DNA of 37,115 nt from Azospirillaceae bacterium (GCA_028281465.1 JANQJV010000281.1:1-37115), one strand, 5' to 3'. Counted from the stretch's first letter, positions 1 to 7,397 are shown. Numbers and translations: made by a program. The notes: generated by a model from the letters alone, not told the origin.

Positions 1-94
1 CACCGGCGTGCACACGAGGCCGACGAGGCGTCGGCGCTCCCACAAAGGCCTCCCCGGATGGACCCGTTTGCCCAACGGCACCGTTCGTTTCTTG

Positions 95-292
95 TTAGAA
101 TTCCGACGGTTTGCCGCAGGCCCGTTTGCTGGGGCAGCTTGTGCAGGCGCCGCCACGGCGGGTGAAGCGGCGGACCAGGAAAACGGCGGCGAGGATGACC
201 ACGGCGGCGACGGCGAGAAGCTGCCAAAGGTCACTGCTGCCGCTTTGCACGACGGCAGCAATGCTATCGGAGGTGTGACGCGAGGTTTCCAT
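95..292 (-). CDS. FeoB-associated Cys-rich small membrane protein
   Basis: A 65-residue protein starting 5 nt after the feoB stop, so it is the last gene of the feo operon. One membrane segment (about residues 22-40, LLAVAAVVILAAVFLV) is followed by an Arg-rich stretch and a short Cys-rich tail, CTSCPSKRACGK. That layout, one helix plus a cytoplasmic Cys cluster directly after feoB, matches the FeoB-associated Cys-rich membrane protein family, thought to play a FeoC-like part in FeoB function or stability; its biochemistry is poorly known. An upstream in-frame start at 343 would place 17 residues inside feoB, so the ATG at 292 is preferred. There is no clear ribosome binding site, which suggests coupling to feoB translation. 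The family call rests on layout and context. Confidence 0.75.
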   Translation of the reverse strand: METSRHTSDSIAAVVQSGSSDLWQLLAVAAVVILAAVFLVRRFTRRGGACTSCPSKRACGKPSEF

Positions 293-297
293 ACTGA

Positions 298-2883
298 TCA
301 CGTGCTGGTTTGCGGCAGAGGCGCCGCCGGCCGACTGCGCCAATCACCGGCCAAGCCGACGATCACCAGCATCGCCAGGGCGGCCAGATAGGTCGTGGTC
401 ATGGCTGTGACGGCATCGACACCGACGGCCGTGCCGAGACTGTAGACCGCACTGGCGACGCCGAGCCCGAGGGCGGTTGGGAAGGCAATGGAAAACAGCA
501 TCCAACGGTATGATCCCGTTTGTACGTGCACCATGATTGTCGTGGCCAGGCACGGTGGGTACAGAGCGAAGAACAGGATCACCGCGAGAGCGGCCAGCGC
601 GCCGCGTCCGTCCGTTCCGCCGGCGCCATGGGCGACGCGTTGCTCCAACGACTGGTTTTCGTCTGCGCCGTCTTGGAACAGCACACCCAAGGTGGCGACG
701 CTGCTTTCGCGTGCGGCAAAGGAGCTGAGCAAGGCGACATTGATCTTCCAGTCGAAGCCGGCGAACTGCGTCACCGGCTCCAGGCTGCGTCCGATCCGCC
801 CCAGAACGCTGTTGACGATGCGGGTCTCGCGCATCTCCCGGCGCAACGCCTTGCGGGCCGAGGCGAGGTTGCGCAAGGCCCGACTGGCCGCGCGTTCCGC
901 CCGGTCACGCCCGGGCGCCACGAAGACCATGAGGTCGGGGAAGCGAGCCCGGAAATCAGCGTCCGCCGTGTTGCGGTCGGCATTCAGCCGCGTCGCTCGG
1001 TAGGCGTCGTAGGCATTGACGAGCCCGACCAACCGCTGGGGAGGCACCTGCTCGGCGAAGGGAGTGCGGGCGAGTGCGGCCTCGAAATCCGAGATGGCGG
1101 CCTGTCCGCGGGCTTCGAAGGCCTCCTGCTCGGTTTGGCTCAGGCCCGGCAAATGCAGAAGCGTGAACACCACCACCGCAACCGCAATCACCACCGTGCC
1201 GACCTTTTGGACATACACCCAGGTGCGCTCGACCGCCCGCAGCGCCACGCCGCGGACGGTTGGCCACTGATAATTGGGCAGTTCCATGATGAAGGGGGCC
1301 GTTTCCAGCCCGCTGAGCACGGTCGTCGACAACAGCTTGGCCACCAGGAGGGCGGCAATCAGCGTGATGGTGGCGATGTAGAACATCATCAGCGACATGC
1401 TGTCCGCAAAATAGACACCGAGCAGAAGCGTATAAAGCGGTACTTTGGCCAGGCAGTTCATGAACGGCGCGGTGAGGATCGTTGCCATGCGGGCGCGGTG
1501 GTCGGGGATGCTCCTGGTCGCCATCACACCGGGGACGGCGCAGCCGCCGGCGAACACGCCGCTTAGCACGTAGGGCAATGTGGATTGGCCATGCAGCCCG
1601 AAGCGACGCAGCAGCCGGTCCAGGATCACCGCGATCCGGGCCATGTAGCCGCTATCTTCGAGCACGGCGATCAGGCTGAACAGGATCAGGAAAATTGGCA
1701 CATAATTGAGCAGGGTGTTGGCGCTGTCGACCAGCCACAAGCCGAGCGCGCGAAGCAGCGGATCGTAAAGAAACCCGGCCTCCGGCAGAATGCCGGCGGC
1801 AAACGCCCGCCACGTGGCCAAGACGGGCCAAGTGTAATGGGTCACCTCGTAGCCTTGCACGATCGACAGCTCATAGACAGTCGCGATGACGCCGAGCAAC
1901 ACGACCGGGGCGAGCCAGCGATTGAGCACCACGGCATCAATGCGGTCGCTCCAGGTGCGGCGTACCCGGGTACCCCGGTCCAAGACGGCCGTTTCGATCG
2001 CACGCACCGCCTGCTCGCGGCTGCTGGCGATCTGATCGGCGATCGTGACTCCCTCGGCGGTTTCGAAGTCGGCACGGGCCCGGTCGATCTGTGCCAGGAT
2101 GGCGTCCGGCTCCGGCACGTGGGTGCGCAGGAGGCGCATGGCTTCGGCATCGCAATCGAGCAGACGTGTGGCAAGCCAGCGTGGCGGGCAATGATCGGCG
2201 AGCGACGGGTGGCGCGTGAGCGCCTCGGTCACGCCGGTGACCGCCGGCTCCATGGCACCGTAGTCGATGACCAGGGGCGGCGGTGCATCCGAGATCGTCG
2301 CCCGGGCTATGATGGCATCCTTCAGCCGAGCGCCCCCTTCACCGCGCCGGCCCACCGTGGCCACCACCGGGGCGCCGAGGTGCCCGGCCAGGGCGTCGGT
2401 ATCGATGACGACCGAGCGGCGCGCCGCCACGTCCATCATGTTGAGCGCGACCACCACGGGCAACCCCAGCTCGCGCAATTGCACGGTGAGGCGCAGGCTG
2501 CGGCGCAAGCTGGACGCATCGGCCACATTGACCACCACGTCCGGCTGTTCCAGCAATAGGAAATCGCGCGCCACACGTTCCTCGAGCGAGAACGAGGTCA
2601 GACCATAGGTGCCGGGCAGATCGACCAGCTCGATCGCATGGCCACCGTGGCTGAAGGTGCCGGTTTTCTTTTCGACGGTGACGCCCGGGTAATTGGCGAC
2701 ATGCTGGCGCGCCCCGGTCAACAGATTGAATAGGGTCGATTTGCCCGCATTCTGTTGGCCGCCCAGGGCGACCAGAAGCCGCCGGGCGTCTGCGCTCGCC
2801 GTTTCGGTCACGGCCAGGGCTGGCCGGCTACAATTTGGATAGCTCGCGCGGGTCAGTCCGAGGCGCCAGCGCCGCTCAGCCAT
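298..2883 (-). CDS. feoB: Ferrous iron transporter FeoB, long variant
   Basis: FeoB imports Fe2+ across the inner membrane. The N-terminal G domain shows G1 GQQNAGKST (residues 42-50), G3 DLPG (88-91) and G4 NMMD (148-151). The membrane domain carries the gate motif with its conserved Cys in GGCAVPGVMATR and the late FeoB motif GFDWKINVALLSSFAARE. At 861 residues it is longer than the usual 700-780. Most of the excess is a charged, Ala/Arg-rich segment at about residues 575-690, between a membrane helix and the GRIGRSLEP motif, probably helical and soluble. The G1 sequence differs from the common GNPNxGKT form, but the P-loop Lys and Ser/Thr are intact. The ATG overlaps the end of feoA by 8 nt. 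Co-transcription with feoA and the Cys-rich gene is expected. Confidence 0.96.
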   Translation of the reverse strand: MAERRWRLGLTRASYPNCSRPALAVTETASADARRLLVALGGQQNAGKSTLFNLLTGARQHVANYPGVTVEKKTGTFSHGGHAIELVDLPGTYGLTSFSLEERVARDFLLLEQPDVVVNVADASSLRRSLRLTVQLRELGLPVVVALNMMDVAARRSVVIDTDALAGHLGAPVVATVGRRGEGGARLKDAIIARATISDAPPPLVIDYGAMEPAVTGVTEALTRHPSLADHCPPRWLATRLLDCDAEAMRLLRTHVPEPDAILAQIDRARADFETAEGVTIADQIASSREQAVRAIETAVLDRGTRVRRTWSDRIDAVVLNRWLAPVVLLGVIATVYELSIVQGYEVTHYTWPVLATWRAFAAGILPEAGFLYDPLLRALGLWLVDSANTLLNYVPIFLILFSLIAVLEDSGYMARIAVILDRLLRRFGLHGQSTLPYVLSGVFAGGCAVPGVMATRSIPDHRARMATILTAPFMNCLAKVPLYTLLLGVYFADSMSLMMFYIATITLIAALLVAKLLSTTVLSGLETAPFIMELPNYQWPTVRGVALRAVERTWVYVQKVGTVVIAVAVVVFTLLHLPGLSQTEQEAFEARGQAAISDFEAALARTPFAEQVPPQRLVGLVNAYDAYRATRLNADRNTADADFRARFPDLMVFVAPGRDRAERAASRALRNLASARKALRREMRETRIVNSVLGRIGRSLEPVTQFAGFDWKINVALLSSFAARESSVATLGVLFQDGADENQSLEQRVAHGAGGTDGRGALAALAVILFFALYPPCLATTIMVHVQTGSYRWMLFSIAFPTALGLGVASAVYSLGTAVGVDAVTAMTTTYLAALAMLVIVGLAGDWRSRPAAPLPQTST

Positions 2884-3106
2884 GGGTTTCCACCTCGATG
2901 CGTGCCGCTTCGTCGCGCCGCACGGCCACCGTGTCGTCGCCGATGCGCAAGGTCATCGGGTCGCCCAAAGGCGCCATGCGCACCATGGTGATGTCGCCAC
3001 CGGGCACGAAGCCGAAGTCCAACAGCCGACGCAGCACGGCGCCCTGGCTGCGCACCCGGACGATGCGGACGCGCCGCCCCGGCGCGATGGTATCGAGTGT
3101 CGTCAT
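2876..3106 (-). CDS. feoA: Ferrous iron transport protein FeoA
   Basis: A 76-residue SH3-like FeoA protein, the small cytoplasmic partner of FeoB. Typical features are the N-terminal GRRVRIVRV strand, the LLDFGFVPGGDITMVRMAPLGDP core (the FeoA domain's L-x-x-x-G-hxPG-x-x-h pattern) and the terminal strands ending in RIEVETHG. It overlaps feoB by 8 nt (ATGGCTGA), a coupling typical of feoAB. No good Shine-Dalgarno sequence is seen before the ATG. The 164-nt gap upstream carries a perfect 10-bp hairpin that may partly separate feoAB expression from the DUF4198 gene before it. Confidence 0.95.
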   Translation of the reverse strand: MTTLDTIAPGRRVRIVRVRSQGAVLRRLLDFGFVPGGDITMVRMAPLGDPMTLRIGDDTVAVRRDEAARIEVETHG

Positions 3107-3146
3107 GGGCTTTGTGCCATTCTTCTCAGTGTTGCACGTCGATCAA

Positions 3147-3170
3147 AGCCCCTCTCCCTTTTGGGAGAGG
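3147..3170. repeat. Perfect 10-bp hairpin, REP-like intergenic palindrome
   Basis: CCCCTCTCCC, loop TTTT, GGGAGAGGGG: a perfect 10-bp stem with a 4-nt loop, in the 164-nt gap between the DUF4198 gene and feoA. On the minus (transcribed) strand the loop is AAAA and the stem is followed by CTTTGA, so there is no proper U-tract and a strong intrinsic terminator is unlikely. It may attenuate, protect upstream mRNA ends, or be one copy of a dispersed intergenic repeat. Two poorer sequences of the same kind occur near 7086-7108 and 7204-7226. Confidence 0.7.
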
Positions 3171-3270
3171 GGTTCGCTGTGAGGATGTTTCGTTTTTTGT
3201 GGCAACCCTGTGCACCCATGTGCTGGGGCGCCAGCCTCTCCCGCGCCACCGTTGCGGGAAAGACCCCAAG

Positions 3271-4062
3271 TTACTTCATGTCGTACGCCCGCACCCAGAT
3301 CACCGCGTCCTGGGACAGCTCCTTGCCCTCATGTTCTGTCTCCGGCCCGACGCCCAGGGCGCAAAAGCCCCAGAAACCGGCGCGCGGCAGGCCGAAGGTG
3401 AAGGTACCCGTGGCGTCGGCGAAGATCGTCATGGTGATGAAGGCATCGGACGGCGGCGTGATCTGACCGTCCGGATCGAACATGTTGGTATCAAGCACCG
3501 GTGGGTGGTTGAGATATTCCACTTCGATCTCGGCAAATGGAACCGGCTCGCCGGTGCTCAACACCTGGCCGGAAAAGCTGCCGCCGGCGTACAGGGCGTA
3601 CGGTTTGGCCAAGGGCCGGATTTCGGCCGGTAGGTCCAGGGTTTCTTCCCAGCCGGTCGGCACCCCGCCCTTGTTGACGAAGCTCTTGGTGATTTGCTGA
3701 ATGTAGATGTCTTCACCGGCCTCGTAATAGGGCGACGGGATCAGCGCCATGATGTAGTCGCCGTTGCGCCGCACCGGGAGGATGCCTGCAAAGCCGGCGG
3801 CGGCATTGTGGCCGCCAGTCCAGGCGATCGGCGCGAGGTCTGCCTTAAGATCGGTGCGTTTGCCACGCAGCACGAAATAGAATTCGAGCGGTTCGCCCAT
3901 GGCCATGACATGGCCGTTTTCGGCCGGGTGGGCGAATACCAGGCGCAACGGCAGGGCGCCGGGCCGGCTGACGTTGACGTCGGGCGTGTAAACCAATTGG
4001 AAGTGAGCTTGCGCCGCATCGGCAGCACAGATGAGAGCAGCCGCGAGAAGGACGGCACGCAT
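3271..4062 (-). CDS. DUF4198 periplasmic protein, putative metal-binding partner of Feo
   Basis: A 263-residue secreted protein. The signal peptide MRAVLLAAALICAADAAQA ends at an AQA site that leaves His as the first mature residue (HFQLVYTP). The body fits the DUF4198 family (beta-sandwich proteins often found beside nickel, cobalt or iron uptake genes), with the typical early segment FAHPAENGHVMAMGEPLEF. The ATG at 4062 is chosen over an upstream TTG (4077) because GAGGAG lies about 8 nt before it. It sits between a second small secreted protein and feoA. A role in binding or delivering divalent metal in the periplasm is inferred from family, His-rich N-terminal half and context, not shown. 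Confidence 0.8.
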   Translation of the reverse strand: MRAVLLAAALICAADAAQAHFQLVYTPDVNVSRPGALPLRLVFAHPAENGHVMAMGEPLEFYFVLRGKRTDLKADLAPIAWTGGHNAAAGFAGILPVRRNGDYIMALIPSPYYEAGEDIYIQQITKSFVNKGGVPTGWEETLDLPAEIRPLAKPYALYAGGSFSGQVLSTGEPVPFAEIEVEYLNHPPVLDTNMFDPDGQITPPSDAFITMTIFADATGTFTFGLPRAGFWGFCALGVGPETEHEGKELSQDAVIWVRAYDMK

Positions 4063-4115
4063 GGGAAAGCTCCTCAAGTCAGATTGAACAGGGTATCCGG
4101 GATGGGGCAGGGCGG

Positions 4116-4433
4116 CTACTCGATCTCGCCGCCTGCGACATCGATCACATGTCCAGGACCGGCATCGAAGCGTACGGTGTAGTCGCCTTCGGGCTTCCCG
4201 GTTTCCAGAATGCCGTCCGCGTCCAGTTCGGTGGATAGGACCGCTTGGCCGGCGACCAGCACCTCGATCTTGACGCCGGCGGCCGACGAGCCGTCGGAAA
4301 AACCACCTTCGCAGAAGATCGTGCCGTCATAGTTGTCGAAGCAGGAGAATAGGGGCGTATGCGTCGACACCGGTCCGGCGACCAGGAGGCCGACGGCCAG
4401 AACAGCGGCCGTGAGGGTGGGTTTGGGTGTCAT
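4116..4433 (-). CDS. Small secreted protein with N-terminal Cys pair, linked to DUF4198
   Basis: A 105-residue protein of unknown function. The first about 25 residues form a signal peptide (TAAVLAVGLLVAGPVS), followed by HTPLFSCFDNYDGTIFCEGG, which has two Cys ten residues apart and one or two candidate N-terminal His/Thr residues. The rest (about 45-105) looks like one small beta-sandwich of the carboxypeptidase-regulatory-like kind: VKIEVLVAGQAVLSTELDADG, then EGDYTVRFDAGPGHVIDV. The ATG at 4433 is preceded by a weak GGAG. It is 53 nt before the DUF4198 gene and probably works with it in the periplasm. The C-terminus is acidic. I do not recognise a named family with certainty. Confidence 0.75.
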   Translation of the reverse strand: MTPKPTLTAAVLAVGLLVAGPVSTHTPLFSCFDNYDGTIFCEGGFSDGSSAAGVKIEVLVAGQAVLSTELDADGILETGKPEGDYTVRFDAGPGHVIDVAGGEIE

Positions 4434-4514
4434 GGGGACTCCATTCCTTGGGGCGGGCTGTGGCCGCCCGTTTAGACCACATGCCGGCAACCTAGACCTT
4501 TGGCTGCCGGCCGT

Positions 4515-4542
4515 AAATGCGACTCACTCTCACTCTCAATAG
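4515..4542 (-). promoter_or_regulatory. Candidate second, degenerate Fur box
   Basis: In the 164-nt gap between the DUF2325 gene and the small secreted gene lie direct hexamers (CTCACT, CTCACT, CTCAAT on the plus strand) flanked by AAATGCGA. If one hexamer is removed, 16 of 20 positions match the strong Fur operator at 7004-7026 (both begin AAATG and end TCTCAAT). Fur sites are known to be built of repeated hexamers, so this may be an extended, weaker Fur site driving the small secreted, DUF4198 and feoAB genes. No convincing -35/-10 pair was found beside it. Confidence 0.35.
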
Positions 4543-4597
4543 TTGACAGATTTCCTTTTGCTTTTTCGGGATTGGACCGGTTGCTGCATGTCGCGAC

Positions 4598-5914
4598 TCA
4601 GTCGCGTTTGCAGGCATGCGACAAATGCGCCGGAGTCGGCGGGTGGGGCATTCGGGTGGTGGGGCTGGCGGCTAGACCGGCTCGCAGCAGGCCATGCAGG
4701 CCTGAGGCACTGTTGCTGCGCAGCGGCACGAACGGCTTCTGCAGGCGCTTGCACAGGCGTTTGACGCGGACACAGGCATCATGACTAACGCAATCGATCG
4801 GGCAACACACCACATCGCAGCGTTCTACCAAGGAATCGAGCAGGCGTACGCTTTCTTCCAGCCCGCCGTCGTGGTGATAGAGCGTGGCGGCGTGCCGTGC
4901 GGCGACCGTCCGCAGATGCGGCACCGACGTGGCGCGGCCGCCGACGTAGAGGATGGCGCGGGGCATCGTGTCCAACGGTTCCGATGCCGGTTCCGATGCC
5001 GGCTCCGTTGTCGGAACCGGTGTTGGGCCGCTGGTGGTGTGCCTTCCGATGCGGTCGATCACAGCCTCGGCCGACAAGTCCAGCAGGGCCCGCAGCCGCT
5101 CCAGATCGCGTTCGGATGTCCGGGCCCGGTGCCGCTCCACGGCTAGTTTGCGCTCGTAGCCGGCCAGCCGGTCGGTGAGCCGGCGCAGTTGTCGGTCCGT
5201 GCCGCTTGGCCGAGCTCGCTGTGGCTGACGCGCTGCCTCGGCCTCGGCGCGCCAGTGGCGGACGTCGCGGCGCGCCTCCGCCAAGGCGGTGCGTAGGGTT
5301 TCGAGCTGTTCACGGCTGGTGCGTTGGAGTCGCTCGTGTGCCTCTTCCAACTCCAGACAGCGTTTCTCGGCTAGGCTTTGCCGATCCATGCATTGCCGGT
5401 TCAGCCCGGCCATGTAATGGGACAACATATGCACCTGACCGTGGGCATGTGCTTGCAGTGTCGGCGTGGTGCCCGGGTGGCTCAGAAGCGCCCAGTAGGC
5501 CGGCGCCACGCGCCCGTCACGGGTCGCCTGAACCCACAGCTCGGCAAGGGCGTCCGGCCCGTCGACCCTGGCGAACCGGCGGATTTCGCCGCCGGCGCGG
5601 GCGTCCAGCAGCTTCTGCATGAGGCGTGACACCGGGTTGTCGGTAGCCGCCTGACCGACAAAGAAGCCATGCAGCTCGTAGTCTTCGCTGCCGGCCACCG
5701 GCCGGCGGCCGAGTTTGCGCAGACCCTTGACCAAGTCATCCTGCGCCAAGCAGGTGCCGACGATCGAACAGTGGAATCCCTTGGGCAGCTCCCATAGTTT
5801 GCGGCGGCGGTTGCCGGGCGGGCCAGCGGACTCCAATGGGTCCACTGGGTCCACATCGAATGCCGCCGAGGGCGAGCCAAGCGACAGGACGTCCAAATTC
5901 GCCATACCGTTCAT
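4598..5914 (-). CDS. Coiled-coil DUF2325 domain protein in the iron operon
   Basis: A 438-residue cytoplasmic protein with three parts. The N-terminal part (about 30-180) contains LWELPKGFHCSIVGTCL, with a close His-Cys and Cys pattern, and later a His-rich HAHGQVHMLSHYMAG. The centre (about 185-290) is a strongly charged Glu/Arg/Leu coiled coil. The C-terminal part (about 325-415) is a DUF2325 domain: ILYVGGR, VPHLRTVAARH, HHDGG and the Cys-rich CCPIDCVSHDACVRVKRLC. The ATG at 5914 is preferred over a TTG at 5929 because AAGGAG (5921-5926) sits 6 nt upstream of it. DUF2325 has no proven function; clustered Cys and His in an iron operon suggest metal or redox sensing, which is inference. Confidence 0.8.
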   Translation of the reverse strand: MNGMANLDVLSLGSPSAAFDVDPVDPLESAGPPGNRRRKLWELPKGFHCSIVGTCLAQDDLVKGLRKLGRRPVAGSEDYELHGFFVGQAATDNPVSRLMQKLLDARAGGEIRRFARVDGPDALAELWVQATRDGRVAPAYWALLSHPGTTPTLQAHAHGQVHMLSHYMAGLNRQCMDRQSLAEKRCLELEEAHERLQRTSREQLETLRTALAEARRDVRHWRAEAEAARQPQRARPSGTDRQLRRLTDRLAGYERKLAVERHRARTSERDLERLRALLDLSAEAVIDRIGRHTTSGPTPVPTTEPASEPASEPLDTMPRAILYVGGRATSVPHLRTVAARHAATLYHHDGGLEESVRLLDSLVERCDVVCCPIDCVSHDACVRVKRLCKRLQKPFVPLRSNSASGLHGLLRAGLAASPTTRMPHPPTPAHLSHACKRD

Positions 5915-5925
5915 TCCGGTCTCCT

Positions 5926-6411
5926 TCAATGCAGGCAGATCGGTTGGACGGTCGGGACCACGGGGTGAGCCACCGGCGGAATCGTGGCGTCGGTCCGGTG
6001 CAGACCGATCCGCAGGCCACGATCAGCCATGGCTTGGGCCAGGCGCAGGCCGGCGCTTTGTGCCATGCGGGCGGCCAAGGCCGGGATGCGTTGGCCGAAC
6101 AGGGAACGTCCGACGGCCGGCCGATGCTGTTGCAGGGCGGCGAGGCCTCTGATGAGCAAGTGTTCGTCAGTGCTGAGGAAGGGACGTTCGACGGGCCCCA
6201 GCGCCAGGGGCGTGCGAGCGGCCACCGTGACCGTAGCCAGGAAGGCGTTCAGCGATGCGACCGCCTGGGGCAACCCGGCGGCCATGAAGGCGTCGCAGAT
6301 CAGGCTGGCGCGCCCGTCTGCCGCGGCCCATAGGCGTGCCGACCGGATGACGAGCTGACCGCCGGTGGTGAGGCGCTGGAATGGCACGGCCGGATTTCGA
6401 TCCGATGTCAT
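5926..6411 (-). CDS. Conserved-looking hypothetical protein in the iron operon
   Basis: A 161-residue protein I do not recognise. It has no signal peptide or clear membrane helix and is rich in Ala, Leu and Arg with several probable amphipathic helices. The middle contains LSTDEHLLIRGLAALQQHRP and the C-terminal half has a helical AARMAQSAGLRLAQAMADRG stretch. It ends with several His and Cys residues (QPICLH). AAGGA lies 8 nt before the ATG. Its stop is 11 nt before the DUF2325 ATG and it starts 63 nt after the winged-helix gene, so it belongs to the same transcript. A cytoplasmic accessory role in the Fur-controlled cluster is the most that can be said. Confidence 0.65.
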   Translation of the reverse strand: MTSDRNPAVPFQRLTTGGQLVIRSARLWAAADGRASLICDAFMAAGLPQAVASLNAFLATVTVAARTPLALGPVERPFLSTDEHLLIRGLAALQQHRPAVGRSLFGQRIPALAARMAQSAGLRLAQAMADRGLRIGLHRTDATIPPVAHPVVPTVQPICLH

Positions 6412-6474
6412 GGGGAGGGTCCTTGGTTTATGGGCAGGCAGGACGGTTGGGGGCGCCGAGGCCGCGGCAGGGCC

Positions 6475-6990
6475 TCAGCGCAGGTCCGCCGCAGCGGACT
6501 CGTCGAGATGGCCGAGTTCGGACAACGCCTCGGCCATGCGGCGGCGGAACAAGGTGCGGACGCTGGGCACTTGGCACGGGCACAGGTCGCTGGCCTCGCG
6601 CCACCAGTCGTGTTGTGCCTGCCAATGTGCGGCGAGCAACCGATGTGCGCCATCGCGCTGGCCCGGCGGCAACAAGCGCGAGGCGGTGGAACAGGCGATG
6701 ACGTCGGCCTCTGCCATGCGGCGGCCGTCATAGACCCCGATCAGGCGATGGATTTCTAGCTGTACCTGGTCCGTGATGGCCACGGCGTCGGCGTACAGGG
6801 TGAGGCAGCCGGCCGCTGCCAGATCGGCCACAGCGGCAAACACCAGCTCCCGGGTCGGCGTCCAGCCGCCGCCAACCAAGCCGACCAGCTCCGGCAACCG
6901 GTTCGCGGGCGTCGGTTTCAGCGACACGATGCCGAGGATGAGCAGCCGTAAAGTCGCGTGCGGATGGGCGGACGGAACGGTCGTGCGCAT
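6475..6990 (-). CDS. Winged-helix-like protein, first gene of the Fur-controlled operon
   Basis: A 171-residue cytoplasmic protein. Residues about 13-75 (LRLLILGIVSLKP, WTPTRELVFAAVADLAAAGCL, then a short hairpin and AITDQVQLEIHRLIGVY) resemble a PadR-like winged-helix DNA-binding domain, with a helix-turn-helix and wing pattern. The C-terminal half is helical, with CPCQ around residue 140 as a possible metal or redox site. GGGG lies 5 nt before the ATG. It starts 13 nt from the Fur box edge, so it is the first gene repressed by Fur. It could be a second, iron-cluster-specific regulator; the fold assignment is by pattern only. Confidence 0.6.
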   Translation of the reverse strand: MRTTVPSAHPHATLRLLILGIVSLKPTPANRLPELVGLVGGGWTPTRELVFAAVADLAAAGCLTLYADAVAITDQVQLEIHRLIGVYDGRRMAEADVIACSTASRLLPPGQRDGAHRLLAAHWQAQHDWWREASDLCPCQVPSVRTLFRRRMAEALSELGHLDESAAADLR

Positions 6991-7003
6991 GATGGCCCCT
7001 GCA

Positions 7004-7026
7004 AATGAGAATGATTCTCAATCATT
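7004..7026 (-). promoter_or_regulatory. Fur operator (Fur box)
   Basis: The core TGAGAATGATTCTCA (7006-7020) is a perfect 7-1-7 palindrome, the classic half-site arrangement of Fur operators, and is flanked by AA on the left and ATCATT on the right, extending the hexamer pattern. It lies 14-36 bp upstream of the ATG at 6990 and just downstream of a plausible -10, so bound Fe-Fur would block transcription of the winged-helix to feoB operon. There is no plus-strand gene nearby for it to control. Confidence 0.88.
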
Positions 7027-7029
7027 GGG

Positions 7030-7058
7030 AGGTTACTGCAGCGCGCACCCTGACGCAA
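7030..7058 (-). promoter_or_regulatory. Putative sigma70 promoter of the iron operon
   Basis: Read on the minus strand: TTGCGT (7053-7058), 17-bp spacer, TAACCT (7030-7035). Matches to consensus are moderate, but spacing is ideal and the expected transcription start falls inside the Fur box, as is usual for Fur-repressed promoters. Confidence 0.45.
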
Positions 7059-7397
7059 CCCCTGCGATCGTTTCGATTTGTTCACCGACACCGGTGGTGT
7101 TTCTCTCCGTTTTGCGAGAGAGTCGCTGCGGAGCAGTCGGGGTGCTGACGGTGGCGCTCGCGCGCAATGAGGAAACCGGCCACGTCGAGACATGGTCACG
7201 CCAATCCCTCGCCTAAAGCGAGAGGGGCGTACGGTGTCGTCCTTTGGTGGTCCGAAAAGCTGTACGTTAGGAGTCAGCCGGAACGCCTGTCGGCGTTGCC
7301 CATTTGCATTCATCGACGGAAAGCACGGCGCCGGCACTTGGAACGGCCATCGGGGCGTCGACGTGCCGGGTGTCGTGAGGTGTTTGCGCACATTGGC

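Noticed and set aside
520..2559. Long plus-strand open frames opposite feoB
   Set aside because: They lie wholly antisense to feoB, have Arg/Gly/His-rich translations without domains, and come from the GC-rich third-position bias of the real gene.
6918..7391. Minus-strand 157-codon frame overlapping the Fur box and the winged-helix gene start
   Set aside because: It runs through the operator and promoter, has Pro/Arg/Ser-rich composition and conflicts with the well-placed ATG at 6990.
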